DNA of 64,000 nt, taken from contig CAWIZH010000003.1 in NCBI GenBank assembly GCA_963840565.1, forward strand, positions 186,001 through 250,000. Reading direction: 5' to 3'. This DNA is from VRUE01 sp963840565. Its GTDB lineage: Bacteria > Actinomycetota > Thermoleophilia > Solirubrobacterales > 70-9. Below, piece by piece: positions 8,868-17,355 of this stretch; the stretch's first letter is position 1, and the number at the start of each line of letters is the position of its first letter. A program made the translations under genes and the position numbers. The notes beneath the pieces are model-generated. The model was not told where the DNA came from, ran no database searches, and worked only from the letters and a program-made list of their open reading frames with translations.

Positions 8868-8954
8868 GGGATTTGGTGTCCTCGCCCGTCCAAATGCCGG
8901 GCTAATGAGCCCGGCATTTTGAGTATCCGCCCGTTCGAGGACACCAAATCCCTC
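8866..8954. terminator. nested double hairpin after enolase-like gene
   Basis: The outer 19-bp arms (8866-8884 GAGGGATTTGGTGTCCTCG, 8936-8954) are perfect. Inside, AAATGCCGGGCT (8892-8903) pairs with AGCCCGGCATTT (8908-8919) and is followed by a T run, resembling a Rho-independent terminator. GTCCAAATG at the inner edge recurs in the hairpins at 31.2 and 55.2 kb. The outer stem starts at the preceding gene's stop. Confidence 0.75.
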
Positions 8955-9026
8955 TTCTTCGGCCGGCCGAATTCCACGATTCGGCTACGTTGCGGGCTGA
9001 CCGCCGCCGAGCTAGGAGGAGAAGAG

Positions 9027-9563
9027 ATGGCCGAGAAAAGTTTTGCCGACGCGCTCAACGAGCAGGTCGCCAACGAGTTCGCCGCCTCGCAGCAGTACGT
9101 CGGGGCCGCGGTCTACTACGACGCCGAGACCCTGCCCCGCCTTGCCGCCTTCTTCTACCGCCAGGCGCTGGAGGAGCGCGAGCACGCGATGATGATGATC
9201 CAGTACCTGCTCGACGTCGGCGAGGGAGTCCACATCCCCGACATCAAGGCGCAGGAGACGACTTACTCCGACGGCAGTGCCCCGGTGCGGATGGCGCTCG
9301 AGCAGGAGAAGCGGGTCAGCAACGAGATCTTCGCCCTCTTCGAGCTGGCGCGTGAGGTCAAGGACTACCGGGCCGAGCAGTTCCTGCAGTGGTTCGTCAA
9401 GGAGCAGGTTGAGGAGGTCGCGTTGATGGGTGACCTGCTCAACGTGGTCGAGCGGTCGAAGGAGAACCTGCTGCTGGCCGAGGACTACATCGCGCGGGAG
9501 AGCCTGGGTGAGGAGGGGTCAGATCCGACCGCCCCGCCTATGGCCGGAGGGTCGGCTGGGTAG
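9027..9563 (+). CDS. ferritin (non-heme, Ftn type)
   Basis: 178 residues of four-helix ferritin. The diiron ligands are recognisable in NEQVANEFAASQQYVGAAVYYD (helix A Glu), ALEEREHAMMMIQYLLD (helix B Glu-x-x-His) and the later EQEKR and QWFVKEQVEEVA segments. It stores iron as a 24-mer and oxidises Fe(II). ATG 9027 is preceded by a strong AGGAGGAGAAGAG. An in-frame extension to 8919 lies in the upstream hairpin and is rejected. The C-terminal tail (SDPTAPPMAGGSAG) is low-complexity. Confidence 0.93.
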   Translation: MAEKSFADALNEQVANEFAASQQYVGAAVYYDAETLPRLAAFFYRQALEEREHAMMMIQYLLDVGEGVHIPDIKAQETTYSDGSAPVRMALEQEKRVSNEIFALFELAREVKDYRAEQFLQWFVKEQVEEVALMGDLLNVVERSKENLLLAEDYIARESLGEEGSDPTAPPMAGGSAG

Positions 9564-9634
9564 GAGAGGTAGCCCTCTTCCAGACCCGCTCGCTGCGCTC
9601 GCTCAAGTGTCTGGAAGAGGGCTACCTCTCCTAC
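9560..9634. terminator. bidirectional hairpin with 26-bp perfect stem, second copy
   Basis: Arms 9560-9585 (GTAGGAGAGGTAGCCCTCTT onward) and 9609-9634 are perfect complements. The 23-nt loop, 9586-9608, differs from that at 6253-6275 by one base (G for T at the centre). It lies between convergent ferritin and S51 peptidase genes and overlaps both stop codons. Geometry (26-23-26) is identical to the first copy. Confidence 0.75.
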
Positions 9635-10426
9635 TACCCAAGCCAGCCGGCGCGCTTGCGCATCGATTTGATCCGGCGGAACTCGGCGATGTCCTCGCGT
9701 AGGGCTGCGGGAGCAGGTGCTGGGAGGAATCTCGCTGGCAGAGGTGACTCCACGACTCCGGTGTCGGAGCTTGTGACCTTGTAGGCGCGGGCTCCTCGAC
9801 GGGCTGTGACAGCCGATGGCGGGCCGGGGCCTTCCCAGATCAGGCCGGCGTAGTCGTCTAGGCCGTAGCCGTCGGGCATGCCGTTGCCGACCGCCTCCAG
9901 GTAGGCGGCGCGGCGCTCGGGCTCGTTGTTGTAGTGGACGCAGAGGCTGCCGCTGAGCAGGCCCAGGCCCGCCTCGACTTTGGGATGGCCGGATGACTTG
10001 GTGATGCCGGCCTCGAACCAGCACATCGCGCCGGCGCTCTGGCCGGCGAGGACGATGCCCTGGCGCCAGGCGAGGCTGAGGATCGCGCTCGAGTTCGTGG
10101 GCCTCCCAGACCGCCAGCAGGTTGACCAGGCTGCCGCCGCCGACGTAGATCAGGTCCTGGGCGAGGAGGTGGTCGCGCAGCGCCATCGGCCGCCGGCCGA
10201 GGCGGAAGAGCGAGAGGTCGGAGGGCTCGCAGGGACGCTCGCCGAAGGCGGCGTAGAAGCGGCCGATCTGCTCGGAGGTGTCGCCGCTGGCGGTCGGCAG
10301 GATGCAGATCCGCGGCCGCCGCTCGGCCCGCTCGGTGGCCAGCCGCAGCATCAGCTCGCTGACCGCGCGATCGGGCGGGCGCGAGGTGAAGTCGTGGCCG
10401 CCGAGGGCGAGGATGCGGGAGACCAT
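9634..10426 (-). CDS. peptidase S51 (dipeptidase E/cyanophycinase-like), frame break near 10088
   Basis: The frame from ATG 10426 reads MVSRILALGGHDF, ILPTASGDTSEQ and DLIYVGGGSLVNLLAVWEAHEL, then shifts. The continuation in the neighbouring frame gives AILSLAWRQGIVLAGQSAGAMCWFEAGI with the GxSAG nucleophile serine, CVHYNNEPERR and a C-terminus ending RAGWLG. Together this is a full S51 Ser hydrolase of about 260 residues cleaving Asp-containing dipeptides or related bonds. One extra base in GAACTCGAGCGCGATCC explains the break. It follows a paralogue by 6 nt. Confidence 0.8.
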
Positions 10427-10432
10427 CGGCCG

Positions 10433-11207
10433 CTACGCCGCCGAAGCGGTCGAGAGCGACGGCGAGGTGGCCCCGGGCAGGCGGGTGACCGCCGGGGCGT
10501 CGCCGAGGTACGCGGTCGCCAGGCGCATCTCGACGACGCGTTCGCCGGCTGCGTCGAGCCGATAGCCGCGCGCGGCCGGCCGCGAGGCGACCACGCGGTT
10601 GAGCTCGCAGCCGACGAAGTGCAGGCCGGCGCTGTCCTCGGCGGCGTAGCCCGGCCGCATCCCCTCGCGCAGCATCTGGTGGTAGGCGAGGCGGCGCTCG
10701 GAGGTCGGCTCGTAGTGGACGCAGTTGCTGAACGGCAGGAGCCCCAGGCCCTCGACCCGCTGCGGCGCGCCGTGGAAGCCGCTGACCGCTTCCTCGAACC
10801 AACACAGCGAGCCGGCCGAGAGCCCGCAGAGGACGACCCCCGCTTCCCAGGCTTCGCGCAGGATCGCGTCGATCCCGTGCGCCCGCCAGACCCCGAGCAG
10901 GCTGACGACGCTGCCGCCGCCGACGTAGATCAGGTCCTGGGAGAGCAGGTGCTCGCGCAGGTCGGCCGGGCCCTGCTCACGGCGGAAGAGCGAGATGTGG
11001 CTCGCCTCGCAGCGATCGGCGGGAAAGGCGCGGTAGAAGCGGACGATGTAGTGGTCGGCGTCGCCGCTGGCCGAGGGCAGGAAGCAGACGCGCGGGCCGC
11101 TCGCGCTGGCAGAGGCCCAGCACGTACTCATCGAGCAGCGGATTTCCCGACTCCATCGAGAATCCCCCACCCCCAAAGGCGACGATCTGGCGAGGCGCAG
11201 TCTCCAT
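10433..11207 (-). CDS. peptidase S51 paralogue, frame break near 11100
   Basis: It begins METAPRQIVAFGGGGFSMES at ATG 11207 and continues NPLLDEYVLGL. The frame then shifts to SASGPRVCFLPSASGDADHYIVRF, DLIYVGGGSVVSLLGVWRAHGID, VVLCGLSAGSLCWFEEAVS (nucleophile Ser) and CVHYEPTSERRLAYH. It is clearly homologous to the downstream gene and forms a tandem duplication in one operon. Both copies retain the G-x-S-A-G motif. No ribosome site precedes the ATG. Function is probably peptide or isopeptide hydrolysis; real substrate unknown. Confidence 0.8.
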
Positions 11208-11441
11208 CGATAAATGGTCGCGCCAAGGCCGGCTCGGGCGGTTGTACAGGGGTCCGAGATTCGGTCCGGCGCGATCGCCCCGGTGTACAGTGCCGCCGCC
11301 GAGGGCGATCCGGGTATTCCGTCGGCGTTCCCAATCAGTCAGGGCAATTGTTAATCTCGGTACGAGATCGTCCACAGAGCGCCCTCAGGGTGTACAATCG
11401 CGTTTACCTAAACACGAGTGTCTGCCTGAGGAGCGCCCGCA
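11208..11441. promoter_or_regulatory. divergent control region before TetR cluster
   Basis: 234 bp without a gene. It holds three TGTACA sites (11243, 11284, 11391), a perfect dyad ATCTCG-GTA-CGAGAT (11354-11368), a -10-like TACAAT (11393-11398) and, immediately after it, the dyad GTTTA-CC-TAAAC (11402-11413). A related half-site set, GTAAACGCTTAC, lies before the third TetR gene. TetR autoregulation is likely but not shown. Confidence 0.5.
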
Positions 11442-12181
11442 GTGCCGCCGAGTTCTCCGCACCACAGCAACGTTTCCGCCGCCCCGCCCAAAGATCTTGG
11501 CGCCCTGATCGAGCAGGAGCGGCTCCCGGCCGGCCGCGAGTGACCTGGACGAGCCGCTGGTCGCCCACTCCCAGCGCGAACGGATCCTCAACTCGATGGC
11601 AGCGAGCTGCGCGAAGAAGGGCTACGGCGCGACCACGATCGCCGACGTCTGCGAGCCGGCCGGGCGTCTCCCGCGCCACCTTCTATGAGCTCTTCAAGGA
11701 CAAGGAGGACTGCTTCCACGCCGCGATGGAGCTGGCGCTGGCCGAAGCGATGGGCCGGATCGTCGCCGTCTACTCGCCCGACAAGCCCTGGGCGACGATG
11801 GTGCGCGACGCCGCCGCCACCTTCCTCGACCTGCTCGCCACCCGCCCCGGCTTCGCCCGCATGGCGCTGGTCGAGGCGCCGTCCTCGGGCGAGCGCGCCT
11901 TCGAGCTCTACGCCTCCGGTAAGCGGGTGCTGCAGTCGCTGCTCGAACGCGGCCGCGACGACCCGGTCGAGGAACAGGCGATCCCGTCCAGCGCCGGGCG
12001 CGCCGCCCTCTCCGCTGCCGAGTCGCTGATCGTCGGCCAGATCCTCGCCGGCAACACCGCCCGCCTCGGCGAGCTGCTGCCCGACATCGTCTACATCACG
12101 ATGGTGCCCTACCTCGGCCAGGAGGAGGCGCTGCGCCAGTCGCGCGAGGCCGAGCGGGCCCTCGCGGCGACGGACGGCTGA
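11442..12181 (+). CDS. TetR family regulator, two frame breaks (about 11541 and 11668)
   Basis: A GTG at 11442 behind GAGGAGCG begins MPPSSPHHSNVSAAPPKDLG. After a break the frame gives LVAHSQRERILNSMAASC and KKGYGATTIADVCEPAG. After another (GCCGGGCGTC with one G too many) it gives VSRATFYELFKDKEDCFHAA, the TetR recognition helix, then a ligand-binding domain ending REAERALAATDG. It is the first of three adjacent TetR genes of similar sequence. Target and ligand unknown; the tandem peptidases transcribed away from it are natural candidates. Confidence 0.75.
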
Positions 12182-12187
12182 GAACCG

Positions 12188-12858
12188 TTGGCACAGGCGG
12201 GGGGTGAGAAACGCGAGCGCTGGCGGCCGCCCCGGGGCCGCCACCGGCTGCCACCGGAGGTGATCGCCCGCTCCCAGCGCGAGCGGCTGCTCGAGGCGGC
12301 GGTGCGAGTCGTCGCCGAGAAGGGCTACGGCGCGACCACGGTCGCCGACCTGACCCGCGAGGCGGGCATCTCCCGCACCACCTTCTACGCGATGTTCGAG
12401 GACAAGGAAGCCTGCTTCCTGGCCGCCTACGACAACGTCGCCGAGGCGCTGGTGAAACGGGTCGCAGCGGCGTATGAGGCCGAGGAGCGCTGGCCCGACC
12501 GCGCCCGCGCCGGCCTTGCGGCGCTGCTCGAGGCGCTCGCCGAGGAGCCGCGATCGCCCGCCTGGCGCTGGTCGACGTCGGCGCCGCCGGGCCCGCCGCC
12601 CAGCGCCGCTACCGGGCGGCGCTGCAGCGGCTGACGCCGCTCTTCGACGAGGGACGCGACTTCGCCCCGGGCGGCCGCGGCCTGCCGGCGAACACCTCGC
12701 GGATGGCGATCGGCGCCGTCGCCGGGCTGATCTCCGACGAACTGGCTGAGGGACGCGAGGAGTATCTGCCGAGTTTGCTTTCGGACCTGCTTTTTGCCAC
12801 GCTAGTGCCCTATATCGGCCCAGCGGCGGCAGCCAGGGAGGTGGGCGGAAACGAGTAG
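12188..12858 (+). CDS. TetR family regulator, frame break near 12550
   Basis: It starts at TTG 12188, reading MAQAGGEKRERWRPPRGRHR. The HTH is clear: RLLEAAVRVVAEKGYGATTV...AGISRTTFYAMFEDKEACFLAAYD. At GAGGAGCCGCGATCGCC one base seems missing; the shifted frame continues IARLALVDVGAAGPAAQRRY and ends LVPYIGPAAAAREVGGNE. It lies 6 nt after the first TetR gene, so they are co-transcribed. The C-terminal PDLLFA-type motif LLSDLLFATLVPYIG is shared with the other two, indicating local duplication. Confidence 0.75.
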
Positions 12859-12930
12859 GTAAACGCTTACGTACACCATGCCGCTATGATGAAGGTACTC
12901 CGGAGTTCTCCACCAACCTGGGATTGGCCG

Positions 12931-13537
12931 ATGGCATCTGAATCGCGGCGTGACCTAATCCTCGCGGCAATGATCCGCGTGGTCGGCAGCAAGGGGTACA
13001 AGGAGACCTCGGTCGCCGACGTGATCGAGGAGACGCCCACCTCCCGCACCACCTTCTACAAGTACTTCGAGGACAAGCACGACTGCTTCCTCGCCGCCTA
13101 CGAGATGCTGGTCGAGCAGGTCTTCGCCGAGGTCGTCGCCAACTGCGACGGCAGCCAGCCCTGGCTGGAGCGGGTCGAGGCCGGGCTCTCGACGATCGTC
13201 AAACTCTTCGCCCTCGACCCGACGCTGGCGCGCACTGCCGTGGTCGAGGTCGCGGCCGCCGGCGCCGACGCGCGCCAGCTGCACTGGAACGCGGTCTCCA
13301 GGTTCACCGCCTACCTCGAGGACGGCCGCGAGCTCGTCCGGCGGCCGCGAGCTGCCGGAGAACATCTCGCTGATGTCGGCCGGCGCCGTCTCGGGGCTGA
13401 TCTTCGACGAGCTGCTGGCGGGGCGGGCGGCGCAGCTGCAGGCGATGCTGCCCGACCTGCTCTTCGCGATGCTGGTGCCCTACATCGGGCCGCGCGCGGC
13501 GGCCGAGGAGATGCGCCGCGTCGCCGCAACTCGCTGA
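12931..13537 (+). CDS. TetR family regulator, frame break near 13340
   Basis: ATG 12931 gives MASESRRDLILAAMIRVVGS followed by KGYKETSVADVIEETPTSRT and TFYKYFEDKHDCFLAAYEML, a complete TetR HTH. At 13340 the frame breaks in a local duplication of GGCCGCGAGCT; the continuation reads ELPENISLMSAGAVSGLIFD and ends EEMRRVAATR. An upstream dyad GTAAACGCTTAC (12859-12870) and TATGAT (12885) may be operator and -10. Its 3' end overlaps the convergent sigma factor by about 58 nt. Confidence 0.72.
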
Positions 13538-14040
13538 GGCGCCGGCGGCATCGCTTTCGCCGCGCCCATTTCGCGGCGCAGTTTGTGGCGCAGGCGGTGC
13601 AGGCGCACCTTGACCGTGCCGTCGGGGATGCCGAGCCGGCGTGCGATCGCCTCCTGGGTCAGGTCCTCGCTGTAGCGAAGCTGGATCAGCTGGCGGTCGC
13701 GCTCGTCGAGGCGTTTGAGCGCCGCGTGGAGGTCGGCGCGCTCGACCGTGGAGAGGATCTGCTCGTCCTCGGCGCCCTCCCAGGTCTCGACGCTTTCGAC
13801 CGGATCGGGACGCACCCGGGAATGCTGGCGGAAGGCCTCGTTGCGGACGATCGTCCCCAGCCACTCCTTGCGGCGGGCGCCGTCGCGCAGGGTTGAGCGC
13901 CGGCGCCAGGCGCGCAGCAGCGCGTCCTGGGCGATGTCCTCGGCCTCGCTCGGGTTGCTGGTGTAGTGGTAGGCCATGCGCACGCAGAAGCGATGGGCCT
14001 CATCCCACTCCCAGCCGTCGTCGGAATTCGAATCTTGAAT
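13480..14040 (-). CDS. ECF-type RNA polymerase sigma factor
   Basis: Region 2 reads HRFCVRMAYHYTSNPSEAED and IAQDALLRAWRRRSTLR; region 4 reads LHAALKRLDERDRQLIQLRY and SEDLTQEAIARRLGIPDGTV, a typical sigma-70 region 4 HTH. Region 2 homology extends upstream of the first ATG (13983) and GTG (13989) to DSNSDDGWEWDEAHRFC, so the true start must lie upstream. The only candidate I see is ATT at 14040 just after an ATC, so either a rare start or a base error (ATC for ATG) is likely. The last 20 or so residues run antisense to the TetR gene. Confidence 0.75.
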   Translation of the reverse strand: MQDSNSDDGWEWDEAHRFCVRMAYHYTSNPSEAEDIAQDALLRAWRRRSTLRDGARRKEWLGTIVRNEAFRQHSRVRPDPVESVETWEGAEDEQILSTVERADLHAALKRLDERDRQLIQLRYSEDLTQEAIARRLGIPDGTVKVRLHRLRHKLRREMGAAKAMPPAPQRVAATRRISSAAARGPM

Positions 14041-14043
14041 GAT

Positions 14044-14137
14044 GGAAACGTTGATTGCTCGACCGTACTACTTCTAAAACCAAAAAGGTGAATTTTAATG
14101 CTGAAACTTTCTTGAGTTAGTTTCAGGTCTTCTTTTT
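14044..14137. promoter_or_regulatory. AT-rich divergent promoter region with dyad
   Basis: A conspicuous AT-rich stretch between the sigma factor and methyltransferase. It carries CTGAAACT (14101-14108) facing AGTTTCAG (14119-14126), a perfect 8-bp inverted repeat with a 10-nt spacer, just upstream of the GTG at 14138. Operator or promoter role is inferred. Confidence 0.45.
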
Positions 14138-14945
14138 GTGGAGGTCACGGCATCGGCGGAGACTGGCGGGGATTGGGCCGAGCGCACCTACGAGGCGATG
14201 GCTCCGGTCTATGACGACTTCACCGCCCACCACGACTACGAGGGTTGGCTCGCCGACCTGTTGAAGGCGCTGGAGCGCCACGGGCTGCCAGGCAAGCGCC
14301 TGCTCGACGTCGGCTGCGGGACCGGCAAGAGCTTCATGCCGATGCTGCCGCGCGGCTGGGAGGTGACCGGCTGCGACATCTCGCCGGCGATGCTCGAGCT
14401 CGCCCGCGCGAAGGCCGGCGAGGCGGTTCAACTCGAGGTCGCCGACATGCTCGAGCTGCCGCGCTTTGGTCGAGTTCGATCTGGTCTGGGCGCTCGACGA
14501 CGCGATCAACTACCTGCTCAGCCCGGAGGAACTGGAGCGGGCGCTGGCGGGGATGCGAGCAAACCTGGCGCCGACCGGGCTGCTCCTCTTCGACGTCAAC
14601 GAGCTGCTCGCCTACCGCACCTTCTTCGCCGAAACCGAGGTGGTCGAACGGGGAGGCCGGCGGCTGGTCTGGAACGGCCTCGCGGCAAAGGACGTGGCGC
14701 CGGGCTCGATCTGCGAATCGCGGCTCGAAGTAACGTCCAAGGACGCTGGGGCCGGGGCCGGCGAGGCGCCGGTCATGACCCACCGCCAGCGCCACTTCCC
14801 CGAAGCGGAGGTGCTGGCGGCGCTGGAGGGGGCAGGGCTGGAGTGCCTCGACGTCTACGGCATCTACATCGACGGGATTCTCAAGCAACCGCTCGACGAC
14901 ACGATTCACACCAAGGCGATCTACATCGCCCGCAGTGCCGTATAG
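14138..14945 (+). CDS. class I SAM-dependent methyltransferase, frame break near 14467
   Basis: Motif I is LLDVGCGTGKSFMPMLPRGW near residue 55 with the acidic post-I VTGCDISPAMLELARAK. At CTGCCGCGCTTTGGTCGAG the frame slips by one; the continuation reads EFDLVWALDDAINYLLSPEE, LAPTGLLLFDVNELLAYRTF and ends KAIYIARSAV. A full-length small-molecule-type methyltransferase of about 265 residues results. Start GTG 14138 has no ribosome site other than the upstream T-rich region. Substrate unknown. Confidence 0.78.
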
Positions 14946-14967
14946 CGCCCGTACCATCCCGTAACCG

Positions 14968-16929
14968 ATGCCTGAACCAGTCAGGCGCAGCAAGCGCTAC
15001 ATGCCCGGCCTCGATGGGCTGCGAGCGATCGCCGTGCTCGCCGTCATCGCGTACCACCTGGAATTCGGGTGGGCTCCCGGCGGGCTGCTCGGAGTCGGGA
15101 TCTTCTTCACCCTCAGCGGCTACCTGATCACCGACATCCTGCTCGCCCACATGGCCCGCCGCGACATGCGGCTGCTCGACTTCTGGCTGGGACGGGCGCG
15201 GCGCCTGCTCCCCGCCCTCTTCTTGATGCTGGTCGTCGTCGTCGCCTGGGTGACGATCTTCGGACCCGCCCAGCCGTCGAAGTTCCGCGACGCCGTGATC
15301 GCCGCCGCGCTCTACGTCAGCAACTGGCAGCTGATCTTCCAGCACGTCTCCTACTTCGCCCGCTTCGGTGCGCCGGAACCGCTCGGCCACCTCTGGTCGC
15401 TGGCGGTCGAGGAGCAGTTCTACATCTTCTGGCCCTTCCTGCTGCTGCTTGGGACAAAGGTCATCCGCGAGGCGCCCGGGGCGCCGGCGGGAGTGCGGCC
15501 GCGGCTCGCCGTGGCGACGCTGATCCTCGCCGCGATCTCAGCGATCGCGATGGCGCTCCTCTACCGCCCGAGCTTCGACCCCTCGCGCGTCTACGACGGC
15601 ACCGACACGCGCGCCTTCGAGCTGCTCGCCGGGGCGGCGCTGGCGATGGTCTGGCCGAGTCGCAAGCTGACGCCGAAGATCGCGGCAGGCGCCCGCAACA
15701 TCCTCGACGTCGCCGGCGCCATCGGCCTGCTGGCGATCGTGCTGATGATCTGGCGCACCAACCAGTACTCGTCCTTCATCTACGACGGCGGCCTGGTGCT
15801 GCTCTCGATCGCCACCGTCTTCGTCGTCGCCGCCCTAGCCCATCCCGCCAGCAGGCTCGGCGTCCTACTCGGCTGGGCGCCGCTGCGCTGGATCGGCGTG
15901 CGCTCCTACGGCATCTACCTCTGGCACTTCCCGATCATCGTGCTCACCTCGCCGAGCGGGCCGCACGGTCCCGACCTCCTCCGCGGCGCACTGCAGGTCG
16001 GGGCGACGTTCGGCATCGCCGCGCTCTCCTGGCGCTACGTCGAGGAGCCGGTGCGCCACGGGGCCTTGGGGCGGCTCTGGAAGCGACTGCGCTCGCAGGG
16101 CCGGCGCTCCGAGCTGATCTCGCAGCGGGGCTGGGCAGCTGCGGGCGCGCTCACCGCCGTGCTGCTCGTCGCCCTGGTCGGGCTGGCCGGCGCGGCGCTC
16201 GACCCCAACGCCGAACCGCCGGTGGTCTCAGGCAGCGCCGTCGCCTCGCCGGTCCCCGCCTCGCAGATCTCCGCCGAAACGACCCCGGCCGGCGAAGTCG
16301 CGATCCCGGGACACAGCTCCTGCAAGTCGGTCGTCCACATCGGCGACTCGACCTCCGAGGGCCTGACCTCGACCAATTACCTGCCCAACCCCCGTGACCG
16401 CAGCGAAGCCCAGTACGCGCGGGTCGGCGCCACCACCTCTTACTTCGCGATCTCCGGGGCGCGCTCGATCGACGAGACCTTCGAAGGCGAGCCGAACGCC
16501 TACGAAGCGGCCCTGGCCTGGAAGGAAGAAGGCTTCCGCGGCTGCTGGGTCTTCGCCCTCGGCACCAACGACAGCGCCGACGTCTACGTCGGCGGCAGCG
16601 TCAGCGATCGCGAACGGATCGAACGGATGATGTCGGCGGCCGGCAACGAGCCGGTGCTCTGGGTCAACGTCAAATCCCTCGTCCCCAGCGGCCCCTACGC
16701 GGAGAGCAACATGCTCGAATGGGACGAAGCCCTGCTTGAAGCCTGCTCGCACTACCCCAACATGCGCGTCTACGACTGGGCCTCTGACGTCAAGGACGCC
16801 TGGTTCATCGACGACGGCATCCACTTCACCACCCCCGGCTACCGCGCCCGCGCCCGGCTGATCGCCGACGCCCTGGCCGAAGCCTTCCCCTCGGGCGGCG
16901 GCCGCAGCCCGGGCTGCGTCGTGCACTAA
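14968..16929 (+). CDS. membrane O-acyltransferase (acyltransferase 3) fused to SGNH domain
   Basis: 653 residues, intact. It starts RYMPGLDGLRAIAVLAVIAY, the acyltransferase-3 signature with the catalytic His shortly after (YHLEFGW); about ten transmembrane helices follow to residue 400. The extracytoplasmic C-terminal domain shows SGNH/GDSL blocks: VHIGDSTSEGL (Ser), FALGTNDSAD (Asn) and DDGIHFTTPGY (Asp/His). OafA/PatB-like proteins of this design move acetyl groups across the membrane to cell-envelope glycans. It begins 22 nt after the methyltransferase. The acceptor here is unknown. Confidence 0.9.
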   Translation: MPEPVRRSKRYMPGLDGLRAIAVLAVIAYHLEFGWAPGGLLGVGIFFTLSGYLITDILLAHMARRDMRLLDFWLGRARRLLPALFLMLVVVVAWVTIFGPAQPSKFRDAVIAAALYVSNWQLIFQHVSYFARFGAPEPLGHLWSLAVEEQFYIFWPFLLLLGTKVIREAPGAPAGVRPRLAVATLILAAISAIAMALLYRPSFDPSRVYDGTDTRAFELLAGAALAMVWPSRKLTPKIAAGARNILDVAGAIGLLAIVLMIWRTNQYSSFIYDGGLVLLSIATVFVVAALAHPASRLGVLLGWAPLRWIGVRSYGIYLWHFPIIVLTSPSGPHGPDLLRGALQVGATFGIAALSWRYVEEPVRHGALGRLWKRLRSQGRRSELISQRGWAAAGALTAVLLVALVGLAGAALDPNAEPPVVSGSAVASPVPASQISAETTPAGEVAIPGHSSCKSVVHIGDSTSEGLTSTNYLPNPRDRSEAQYARVGATTSYFAISGARSIDETFEGEPNAYEAALAWKEEGFRGCWVFALGTNDSADVYVGGSVSDRERIERMMSAAGNEPVLWVNVKSLVPSGPYAESNMLEWDEALLEACSHYPNMRVYDWASDVKDAWFIDDGIHFTTPGYRARARLIADALAEAFPSGGGRSPGCVVH

Positions 16930-17351
16930 AAGACCTGTGCGTCGAGAAAGCCGGCGATCAACACCAGCCAGCCGCCGATCTCGGCGACGATCAGGGTGGC
17001 CATGAAGGCCTCGAGGCCGCGGCCCGGGCGGCGGAACTGATTGTCGGTGTCGCGCTTCCAGCCGTGCACCATGTAGCCGGCCACGGCGGCGTAGAAGTAG
17101 AAGGCCAGGGCGCCGGCGGCGAGCAGGTTGACTAGCACGCCCCAGCCACTCAGCTCGACGAAGGTCGCGATCAACAGCAGGGCAAAGCTGTAGAGCAGCG
17201 CCGCCCGGTGGGCGATGTCCGTGTAGGGATGGGCCAAGCCCTCCTCGGAAGCGTCCATCTGCCGGAACTTCATCACCCCGAGCAGCAGCGCCCAGAGGAA
17301 CATCAACGCTGACAGGAGCAATACGGCCTTGGTGTCGTCTCCCAGAACCAC
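16926..17351 (-). CDS. small four-helix membrane protein, unknown function
   Basis: 141 residues with four hydrophobic segments (about 9-27, 47-70, 72-95, 115-136) and a basic central loop HGWKRDTDNQFRRPGRG. I do not recognise the family. Its stop overlaps the convergent acyltransferase stop by 4 nt, and it follows another membrane gene by 4 nt, so the two minus-strand genes are probably one unit. Confidence 0.65.
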   Translation of the reverse strand: MVLGDDTKAVLLLSALMFLWALLLGVMKFRQMDASEEGLAHPYTDIAHRAALLYSFALLLIATFVELSGWGVLVNLLAAGALAFYFYAAVAGYMVHGWKRDTDNQFRRPGRGLEAFMATLIVAEIGGWLVLIAGFLDAQVF

Positions 17352-17355
17352 GGAC

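Noticed and set aside
9980..12181. A 733-codon plus-strand frame covering the S51 peptidases and the first TetR gene
   Set aside because: Only its last part (from about 11670) is TetR sequence; the rest is antisense to the peptidase genes.
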